Assembly (NCBI GenBank): GCA_025201765.1
Contig: MU623521.1
Span: forward strand, 1 to 55,101
Origin: Daldinia sp. FL1419
Lineage: Eukaryota > Ascomycota > Sordariomycetes > Xylariales > Hypoxylaceae
Direction of reading: 5' to 3'
DNA length: 55,101 nucleotides
Both the position numbers and the translations under genes were made by a program. Every line of letters starts with the position of its first letter. Within the stretch, counting starts at the first letter, position 1. Under the pieces are notes generated by a model. It ran no database searches and was not told the DNA's origin. It saw nothing but the letters and a program-made list of their open reading frames with translations. Shown in pieces: positions 46,791-55,101 of this stretch.

Positions 46791-47117
46791 TATGTCTTTC
46801 TTATTTCATTAGTTGCGCCACAATCCTAACTGACCAATCAGCTCCCAGAGAAATCCCCCGCAATTTCGGACGTTTTCAGTTGCTGTACAACAACCTCCGA
46901 TCGGAAACACATGCAACATATCTCGAAAAATCACGAATTCAGTTAAGTTTCAAATGATACTAATTATTAGTGTTTTTAGGTGGTTTTCGAATTGATATAA
47001 TGAATCAAAGTGGTTTTGAATTTTGATGTACCCCGTGCGCGCGCCTGTGGCTTCCCGTGGCGTACAGCTTTTTCGGTTGAACAGGAGCTTACATCAGCAA
47101 ATTCAAATCGTTCAACC
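46791..47117 (+). repeat. N repeat, copy N1, best preserved
   Basis: Starts TATGTCTTTCTTATTTCATT, AGTTGCGCCACAATCC. It contains CCCCGTGCGCGCGCCTGTGG and CCCGTGGCGTACAGC and ends with GGTTGAACAGGAGC...GTTCAACC, where the eight end bases are inverted copies (GGTTGAAC / GTTCAACC). Composition is close to normal, unlike N2 and N4. It has no terminal inverted repeat that I can see. A 103-codon minus frame (46976-47287) crosses its right edge into M and is not a gene. Confidence 0.78.
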
Positions 47118-49650
47118 AGGGTATTGAACAGGAGCTCTAATTCAACAAGAGCTCTAATAACTAGATATAAGGTAATTATATCCTGAAGAAGGTAGGTACT
47201 AAAGTGATCAAATAAAAGGCTAATAGAATTGATTGCTAGCAATGGTAGCTGGCGCTCAAGAGATAGAATAGATGATATATTCAGCAAGAGAGCAAATTCA
47301 TAAATTATCGTGAAAGCTATAAGAGAGAGTGATGATTCTGTAGAGCTTGATCTGATCAGATAAGAATTAACTGTTGAAGGCCTATATATTAAACAGGAGC
47401 TCTAATAGCTCCTGTAGCATATACCCTGTCCTACACCTTAGCTACCCCATAATTAACTATATCCTGAAGAAGGTATTAAAGTGATCAAATGGGAGGGTTA
47501 ATAGAGGTGATTGCTGGCAGTGGTAGCTGGCGCTCAAGATAATATATTCAACTAAAGATAAGAGGGTCGCATACTATCGTAAGAAGTTATATGAAAGGTG
47601 GTTATTAAAGAGCTTGATCCGATTAGCCAAGAAAACAACTTTTGAGGGCATATTTATGTTGAAAAAAGCCTGTGGAAACCTTAGAAGGGCTGTTCCATGG
47701 AGGTTAATAGGGTCTTACAAGGTAGCTTCAATTATGTAATCACACTACTACGGCTCAATATATTGAACAGGAGCTCTAATAGCTACCTAGATACAAGGTG
47801 ATTATATCCTGAAGAAGGTATTCAAATGATCAAATAAAAGGCTGATTAATAGAGGTGATTGCTGGCGCTCAAGAGATGGAATAGACGATATATTCAACAA
47901 GAGAGAGAAACCACAAACTATAGTAAGAAGTTATATGAAAGGTGATGCTCAAAGAGCTTGACCTGATCAGACAAGAACTAACTCTTGAAGGCCTATATAT
48001 TGAACATGAGCTCTAATAGCTAGATACAAGGTGATTATATCCTAAAGAAGGTTTTAAAATTATCAAATAAAGGGCTAATACAGCTAACTGCTGGCAATAG
48101 TAGCTAGCGCTCAAGAGATAGAAAAGTCGATATATTCAATTAGAGATAAGAAAGTCGTATACTACTGTAAGGAACTCTATGGAAAGTGATGCTTGAAGAC
48201 CTTGACTTTTATGATGGAGAATTTAATCTGATCAGGCAAGAATCAACTCTTAAGGGCTTATATTAAACAGGAGCTCTAATTACTGAACAAGAGCTCTAAT
48301 AGCTCCTGCAGGATATGCCCTGCACTTCAGCTACCACATAACAAACTATATTCTGAAAAAGGTAGGTATTAAAGTGATCAAGTAAAAGATCTAATAGGGG
48401 TGACTGCTAACAATGGAAGCTGGCGTTCAAGAGATAGAATAGACGTATATTCAACAAAAGAAATCATAAACTATCGTAAGAAGCTATAAGAAAAACTGAT
48501 ATTTCTGAAGAGCTTGACCTGATCAGACAAGAATCAACACTTGAGGGCTTATATATTGAACAGGAGCTCTAATTGAACAGGAGCTCTAATAGCTACCTAG
48601 ATACAAGGTGATTATATGCTGAAGAAGGTATTAAAGTGATCAGATCAAAGGCTAATGGAAGTAATTGCTGGTAATGGTAGCTAGCGCTCAAATTGATATA
48701 TTCAATGAAAGACAAGAGGGTCGTAAACTATCGTAAGAAGCTCTATGAAAAGTGATGCTTGAAGAGTTTGACTTCTATGATAGAGGATTCGATCTGATCA
48801 GACAAGAATCAACTCTTAAGAGCTTGATATATATCCAGAAATAGCTTATAGAAACTTTAGGAGGGGTTGTTCTGGAACAGCTAATAGATTCTGAAGGATA
48901 TGCCCTGCACTTTAATTACCCCATACCACTATTGAACAGGAGCTCTAATTTAACAGGAGCTCTAATAGCTAGATACAAGGTAATTGTATCCTGAGGAAGG
49001 TAGGTACTAAAGTGATCAAATAAAAGGCTAATAGAGCTGAGTGCTGGCAATGGTAGCTGGCGCTCAAGAGACAGAATAGACGATATATTCAACAAGAGAG
49101 AGAAATCATGAACTACTGTAATAAGCTATTCGAAAAACTGATGATTCTGAAGAGCTTGACCTGATCAGACAAGAATCAACTCTTAAGGGCTTATATATTG
49201 AACAGGAGCTCCAATTCAGGGTTAATACTCTAATAGCTCCTGCAGGATATGCCCTGCACTTCAACTAACCCATAACATGCCAGAGGTTTGACTGAGCCAG
49301 AGGATGCAAGGTATCTATAGCCTAAGGAGGGTAATAGAGTGATCGGATAGATAAACTAATAGAGGTAACTGCTTGCCAATGGTAGCGCGTATTATAAGGT
49401 TATATTCAATAAGAGGACTAAAAGCATATATATATTCGTACGAAACTCTATAAAAATGATCCTTAAAGAACTATAATGAGCTTGAACTGATCGTCTAGAA
49501 CTTGAGCTGATCAGACAAGAAAGACAACTCTTGAGGGCCTATTTATATCCAAAAGAGCTGTGGAAATTTTAGAAGGTTTGGCTCTATAGAGGCTAATAAG
49601 GTCTTTATAGGGTAACTTCAGTTACATAATTACATTACCCCAATTCAATA
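47118..49650 (+). repeat. Tandem array of M-family elements, least mutated in the window
   Basis: About seven or eight M units head to tail in + orientation. Each starts TATTGAACAGGAGCTCTAAT, and many carry GATATGCCCTGCACTTCA, ATCCTGAAGAAGGTATTAAA, GTAGCTGGCGCTCAAGAGAT, GACGATATATTCAACAAGAG and CTTGACCTGATCAGACAAGA. Several units lack the piece between AATAGCT and AGATACAAGG, and this same junction recurs, so a deletion derivative has multiplied. Double starts (GAGCTCTAATTGAACAGGAGC) at 48568, 48944 and 47127 show repeated insertion at or near the element's own end. The last unit runs to CATTACCCCAATTCAATA at about 49650. No coding frame was found. Confidence 0.78.
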
Positions 49651-49727
49651 TATATTATTAATATTTATATATTATGGTATTAAAAAGAATTATTAAAATA
49701 ATATCTTTATATATATTTAAAATATAA

Positions 49728-49852
49728 GGGTTTTTTATTTAGATATTATATTTATTATTAAATATTAAATTAATAATTATAAAACAAGATCGATCAGTCT
49801 TGAAAAGCTAACTGGTCGCGAAGCGACCAGTCCAAAAAAACTAGTTTCTTAA
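49728..49852 (-). repeat. P repeat, copy P3, with perfect 19-base palindrome
   Basis: Read on minus: CTAGTTTTTTTGGACTGGTCGC, then TTCGCGACCAGTTAGC, TTTTCAAGACTGATCG, matching P1 and P2. CTGGTCGCGAAGCGACCAG at 49812-49830 is a stem of eight bases with a GAA loop. The copy abuts the 3' side of the LINE remnant at 49857. Confidence 0.75.
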
Positions 49853-49856
49853 TAAT

Positions 49857-50215
49857 TTATTATAAATTCTTAATAATTTTCTAATATATTTAAATTTTAA
49901 TTTTAATAAATATAACCTTTTTTTAAAAAATATATTTACTTTTATTTAAAATTCTTTAATATATATAACTAAAAAAAACAAAGAGGAAGATAAAGAGGTA
50001 GATATAAAAAAGGATAATTTTAACAAATATAGTTTAGAATAAATGCAGAACAATCTCTGGTAAATGTGGTCCTCTTAAAGGATCCTACTAATATATTATT
50101 ATTTATATCTTTTTATTTAATTATAAAATTTTCTTATTCAACGCAAAGGTTTTGGAAACATTTATACTGGGTAAGTTATAGTACTATTCTGTACATAAGT
50201 AGTTGAACCTATCTT
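49857..50215 (-). mobile_element. Tad1-like LINE remnant, third copy, 3' part only
   Basis: Matches 41130-41480 along its length (AATATATATAACTAAAAAAAACA, GAGGAAGATAAAGAGGTAGA, AAAGGATCCTACTAATATAT, ATTATTTATATCTTTTTATT). It lacks the region encoding the RT motifs, so it is identified only by this match. Confidence 0.7.
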
Positions 50216-51667
50216 ACTTGGAAATTATTTAATTAAAATATTAAATAAAAATTTTAAATAAATAGGAATTTTAATAATTAAATATAAAATAATTATATCT
50301 TAAAAAAGGTAAATATTTAAATAATTAAATAAAATATTAATAAAAATAATTATTAATAACAATAATTAATACTTAAAATAATATATGTAATTAATAAAAA
50401 AATCATATATTATTATAAAAAACTATAGAAAAAACTAATAATTTTAAAGAATTTAATTTAATTAAATAAGAATTAATTCTTAAAACTTTACAATATAAAT
50501 TATAAATTTTAATTTTCCCTATTTTATCCCCCAATTATTTATTTAACCAATATAATATATCACATACATCACACTATTCATCTATAACCCTATTATCATA
50601 AATTTCAATTATTAAAAAACCATCCTTTAACAACCAAAATAAATATTATACAAAAAATTTTAATTCCTACTAATTGTAACTTTTATATAAATAATTAACT
50701 ATAAATATCATTAACCTTTTAAAAAGGTAACTTTATTTAGCAAAAGATTTTAATTATTATTATTCAAGAACTTCATATAATTGAACAAATATAAAAAATT
50801 TAAAACAATCTTCTAATATTATTAACCTTTTAAAAAAACAACTTTATCTAATAAAAACTAACATTTCAATTTAAACTCTTTTTAAAACATTTATTACATT
50901 TAAATCAAATTTTCTTAATAATTAATACTATTTTAAAATACAATATAATTAATATATCTTATAAAAAAAACTAATATTAAAATTTATATATAATTTAAAA
51001 AAATTTCAAACCTTTTTATATTTAATATACATTTTTACAAAAATAAAAATATTTATTAAAAAATAATAATTTTTTAAAAAAAAATTAATAATAAAACTTC
51101 TTTTAAAAAATAATTTTAATATTTATAAATTAATATTTATATAATTATATATTTATATATTTATTATAAAAAATAAAAGAAATATTAATAATTTATTTAT
51201 CCCTATTTTTTTTCTTTTATTATATTCATTTTAAAAAAATTAGGAATAAAAATCATTTCTAATTTATTATTATTAAAATTATTTATAAGGTTATATTAAA
51301 TAAGAGATCTAATTTTTTACTTATCTTTACTAATTTTTCATTTTTTAAAATAAGATATTAATAATTAAAATTTTTATTTAATAATAGGATTGAAAAAAAG
51401 TAGATTAATATTAGAACCTTTTATAAAACCATTATTACCATTATTTACTAAATTATTTTTAAAATAATTTCATTTAATTTTAAATAAAATAAATAATTTA
51501 TAATTAATATTAATTTAATTTTTAAATTTATATTTTTAATAATTAAAGATATTTTATAATTTAATTACTAATTTTTAAAAGGAAATAATGTTATTTAATA
51601 AAAAGAATATAATTATAACCTTATTTCTTTTAAATTTATAATATTAAAAAAAATTACAAATCAATAA
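50216..51667. other. AT-rich DNA with a decayed M fragment, no gene seen
   Basis: 50225-50490 aligns with M in + orientation (TATCTTAAAAAAGGTAAATA, TAATTTAATTAAATAAGAATTAATTC). The rest to 51667 is unassigned. Confidence 0.5.
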
Positions 51668-52013
51668 TATTTATTTATTTATTTATTATTACCCTAATTT
51701 ACCTAGGATATATTATAGGTATTTGGTCCATCTCTTAATATTTGTTCTAGGTAAGAATTATATTCTAGAAAAAACCTACTTATTGTTTATTTAAATAAAT
51801 TATATTATTATAATTTTGGTTTTATTTTATATTTTTATTAAAATTTATTTTTTAATAAAAATAATTAAATTTTAATATAGAAAAACATTTTATATATTAT
51901 AATATTAATTATATAAAATGGTATGGCGGTAATTTAGATATAAAGTAATAATAAGGTTTAAGATAATTTTATTATTTTTTTTAATAAATAATAAAAATGT
52001 TATTATATTATAA
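51668..52013 (-). mobile_element. R-family retroposon, tail-side half of an interrupted copy (R6)
   Basis: Starts on + with TTTATTTATTTATTTATTATTACCC and the usual end block (AGGTATTTGGTCCATCTCTT), quoted in parts. It proceeds to TGTTATTATATTATAA, where R7 is inserted. The other half resumes at 53127 with TATTATATTATAAAAAGG exactly where this half stops. Confidence 0.8.
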
Positions 52014-53126
52014 ATCATGGCGTCAGTGATGTTGAAACAAATAATCCTCCTGAGACTGCTGGAATATATAAGAGTTATAGACCTGGTAAACAAAGAACTA
52101 AACATGATAAAAACAATTATTAAATATTATTGATGATCCTTTAATAAGTTTCTTAAAGGCCTAAAAACCTTAAAAAAGCTGCAGCAAAGCCTTAACAATT
52201 AACTCCCGGAACTGCACCGGAAAGGCATAACCACATTCTTCATACAATTCCCCATCTTTAATAAACAAATTGTTTTTATAATATACAACCGCATTAGGAT
52301 TATAGTCCCAGCGCAACACAATATTAAAATATTGTATTAAATTTAAAACACTGTGATAATCTCTAACGAAGGGATTAAAACATTTAAAGAAAATTAATAA
52401 TAGAATGATACCAGAGAAATAATAAAACATCTACAAATACACAAACTTTCTTTTACTTAATATAATACATATAAAAGCAAAATAAATTTTTTAAGGTAAT
52501 ACTGGACCATAAACATAATAAATATAATAATATTATACTACAATATTATAAAACGCAAATAAAATATATAAAAAGGATTAAGGTTAACTGGGAAAGGTTA
52601 TAGGTTAATAATACTATTTTAAACCATTTTAAAAAATAAATATAATATTGTGATATTAAAAAGAAAATTGTAAAAATAAGAATATATAATAGCTTTTTAT
52701 AGAAATATAAAGTTATTCACATATATTTATACCCTACATAAATTGTATACACCCCAGCCCTCCCCCAAAATAACCTTTTTATAATGTAATAACATTTTTA
52801 TTATCTATTAAAAAAAACAATAAAACCATCTTAAACCTCATCATCATTCCATACCCGAGCCACCACCACACCACTTCACATAATCAATATTATAACACAT
52901 AAAATATTTTTCCATATTAAAATCTAATCATTTCTATTAGAAGGTAAATTCCAATAAGAATAAAAGATAAAACCAAAGCTATAACAACATAATTTATTTG
53001 GATAGGTAATGGGTAGGTTTTCTCCAGAACATAATTCCTACCCAGAACAAATACCAAGAGATGGACCAGATACCTATAATATATTCTAGGTAAATCGGGA
53101 TAATAATAAATAATAATAATAAATAA
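52014..53126 (+). mobile_element. R-family retroposon inserted in R6, 13-bp duplication (R7)
   Basis: An 1113-bp copy in opposite orientation to R6. TATTATATTATAA occurs on both sides (52001-52013, 53127-53139) and once at the equivalent site in R3. The right end carries TAGGTTTTCTCCAGAACATAAT, GATGGACCAGATACC and then TAATAATAAATAATAATAAA. The left end (ATCATGGCGTCAGTGATGTTG) is a truncation inside the family sequence. A + reading from 52018 is MASVMLKQIILLRLLEYIR..., with few stops for about 110 codons. The minus strand over the same stretch has an 86-codon frame (52430-52170). Which strand once coded is undecided. The tail position and truncations favour + as sense. Confidence 0.85.
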
Positions 53127-54062
53127 TATTATATTATAAAAAGGTTGTTTTAGAGGAGGGTTGAAATGTATATAATTTATATAAAATATAAATATATGTG
53201 AATAATTTTATATTTTTATAAAAAGTTATTATATATTTTTATTTTTATAATTTTTTTTTAATATTATAATATTATATTTGTTTTTTAAAATGATTTAAAA
53301 TAGTGTTATTAATTTATAATCTTTTTTAATTAATTTTAATTTTTTTGTATGTTCTTTTTGTATTTTGTAATATTGTAGTATAATATTATTATATTTGTTG
53401 TATTTATAATTTAATATTATTTTAAAAAACTTATTTTATTTTTATATATATATTATATTAAATAAAAAAAAATTTATATATTTATAAATATTTTATTATT
53501 TTTTTAATATTATTTTATTATTAATTTTCTTTAAATATTTTAATTTTTTTGTTAGAAATTATTATAATATTTTGGATTTAATATGTTATTTTAATATTAT
53601 ATTATATTAAGATTATAATCTTAATATAGTTATATATTATAAAAATAATTTATTTATTAAGGATAAAAAATTGTATAAAGAGTGTAGTTATGCCTTTCTA
53701 ACGTAATTCCGGGAATTAATTATTAAGGCTTTATTATAATTCTTTTAAAATTTTTAAATCCTTAAAAAATTTATTAAAAAATTATTAATAATATTTAATA
53801 ATTATTTTTATTATATTTAATTCTTTATTTATTAAATCTATGATTTTTATATATTCTAATAATTTTAAGAAAATTATTTATTTTAATGTTATTAATATTG
53901 TGATTATCCTGCGGTGCAACCCTGCTCCATATCTATTCCACTAATGTTTATTAATTACGATATAAGGTTTATAGGGGAATTAGTTCTGGAAGGAGGCGTA
54001 TATGTGTCGCCTCATCCCCGGCGATCCGCATTATCCCCATATGTTGTTGTTGTGGCGATCAC
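53127..54062 (-). mobile_element. R-family retroposon, other half of R6
   Basis: Continues R6 after the R7 insertion and aligns with R3 from about 40150 to 41030. The far part keeps normal composition (53911-53945 and 53985-54062) and on minus reads TTYGDNADRRG.GDTYTPPSRTNSPIN, quoted here in parts as TTYGDNADRRG and GDTYTPPSRTNSPIN, which looks like real but unidentified protein sequence. It ends at GTTGTTGTTGTGGCGATCAC. Confidence 0.75.
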
Positions 54063-54356
54063 AAATCAATAATAATAAATTAAAATTTATATAAAAAATT
54101 AGGTAATTTTAATTATTATTATTTATATTTTAAAAGATTTATTTAATTAATATCATTATTTAAGAAAATATATTTGGAAAAGATTTATATAATTTAAAGA
54201 TTATATTATATAAATATAATTTAAAAGCTTTAAAGGTAATAAGATCTTAAATGAAATGATATTTATATTATAAATCCCTTTTTTTAAACATAAGATTTTT
54301 ATAATTGAAATAAATAGGATCATCTATCAAAACCCTAAAAAATTTGTAAGATTTTA
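54063..54356. other. AT-rich DNA, unassigned
   Basis: Lies between the R6 end and the second-family LTR. It could be internal sequence of that LTR element, but no motif supports this. Confidence 0.4.
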
Positions 54357-54561
54357 TGTTAGTAGGTATGTATGTAAGATAAAAGTAAAATAATAATAAA
54401 ATAAATAATAATAGGGATAAAATTGGTATATTATAATTGTTTAAAGAAGAAAGTTATTTAAAAAAGATAAGTAAAAAAAATTATTTTTATATAATAATAG
54501 ATATATAAGTACTTCTTAAGGATTATATATTAGATTAAAAATATAAATTATTCAACCATTA
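54357..54561 (+). mobile_element. LTR of the second family, + copy
   Basis: Starts TGTTAGTAGGTATGTATGTA and ends ATTCAACCATTA (CATCA in the better copy). It aligns with the reverse of 24019-24221 along its length with many C/G to T/A differences. The flanking five bases do not match (TTTTA, TTTAT), so it may belong to a longer element running off the window. Confidence 0.65.
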
Positions 54562-55101
54562 TTTATTCTATTTTCTTTTTATAATTATATTACAAATTTA
54601 ATATTTGATTTTTATTTCACCTATCCCTCTAATTACAAATTAACCTAATTATTTTTTATTAATATTTATATAATTTTATTTAAAGATACCTTTATTATAG
54701 TATTTACAAGATTATATATATTATAAATTTATTAAATATTATTAATTTCTTAATTTTTATATAATTATTGTAGGGTTATTAAATTAATTATTAATTTTTT
54801 TTTATTAATACTACTTATTTAAACAAAGTATTAATATAAAAAAAATAAATTAATATATAGAATTAATAGAATTTTAGATAATAAAAGATATTTTAAAATA
54901 ATATTAATTATATAATAAATAATATATCTAATATTAAAATTTTAAATTATTTTGTAGATTTTATTAGTAAATATATTTTAGATGATGTGTTTGTATTTAA
55001 TGGATGATTAATAAATAATATTATTAATAATTTAAATTTTATTATTTTAATTAATTAATTTTTTATTATTTAATATAATAATATAATTAATTTATAAATT
55101 T
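54562..55101. other. AT-rich DNA to the window end, no gene seen
   Basis: If the LTR to the left is a 5' LTR, this is retrotransposon internal sequence. I see no primer-binding site or coding motif. Confidence 0.4.

Noticed and set aside
46976..47287. 103-codon open frame on minus
   Set aside because: It spans the junction of repeats N and M, and no equivalent frame is kept in other copies.
51668..53126. The inverted R ends at 51668 and 53126 as a 1.4-kb element with terminal inverted repeats
   Set aside because: TATTATATTATAA is duplicated around 52014-53126 and R6 continues beyond it at 53127, so this is one R copy inserted into another in opposite orientation.

Overview
The window looks like part of a filamentous ascomycete genome, most likely a sordariomycete. 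The conserved proteins are of that type, introns are short (59-242 nt) with GT...AG ends and CTAAC/CTAAT-like branch sites, and most of the sequence has been driven to extreme AT-richness in the way repeat-induced point mutation (RIP) acts on repeats. Two islands of ordinary composition (about 16.3-23.5 kb and 37.0-38.5 kb) carry all the genes I can support. They sit inside long AT-rich blocks made of decayed, nested transposable elements.

Island 1 holds, all on +, a single-exon 706-aa RBR (RING1-IBR-RING2) E3 ubiquitin ligase with a long C-terminal coiled coil, the two-exon ribosomal protein gene RPL14, and the three-exon alpha subunit of the nascent-polypeptide-associated complex (EGD2/NACA). 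Island 2 holds the three-exon gene for mitochondrial ATP synthase subunit d (ATP7). RPL14 and EGD2 both act at the ribosome; otherwise the genes are independent housekeeping genes. All four reading frames are intact, although RIP-degraded DNA lies within a few hundred bases.

The AT-rich DNA can be partly decoded. (i) Three remnants of a Tad1-like LINE lie at 2.3-3.4 (+), 41.1-42.3 (-) and 49.9-50.2 kb (-). (ii) An essentially complete Ty1/Copia-type element lies on the minus strand at 4253-11925, with two 180-bp LTRs, a perfect 5-bp TATTC target duplication, a polypurine tract and a decayed protease-integrase-RT frame. (iii) A family here called R has a hairpin next to a (TAA)n/(TTTA)n tail, variable truncation at the other end and, at three insertions, 13-bp target duplications. 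This is a target-primed retroposon signature. (iv) A swarm of short elements, here called M, has ends TGAACAGG/CCARTTCA and fills about 12 kb. (v) A repeat of about 330 bp, N, always lies beside M. (vi) Two 425-bp MITEs have nearly perfect 46-bp inverted ends and TA duplications. (vii) A repeat P carries a 19-base palindrome. (viii) Two copies of a second LTR family and a probable pogo-like terminus are also present.

Layout: 1-2.3 kb unidentified; 2.3-3.6 kb LINE plus R; 4.25-11.93 kb Copia with a nested R copy; 11.9-13.5 kb unidentified; 13.5-16.2 kb M cluster; 16.3-23.4 kb genes; 23.8-24.9 kb M plus a solo LTR; 24.9-27.7 kb unidentified; 27.7-36.8 kb P/M/N blocks and a MITE; 37.0-38.1 kb ATP7; 38.5-42.8 kb pogo-like, LTR, R, LINE and N pieces; 42.8-49.65 kb R, M, MITE and N; 49.7-54.6 kb P, LINE, nested R and an LTR. 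Family letters are my own labels. Element boundaries are by-eye alignments between copies and, except where a target duplication is named, are good to about 10-50 bases.
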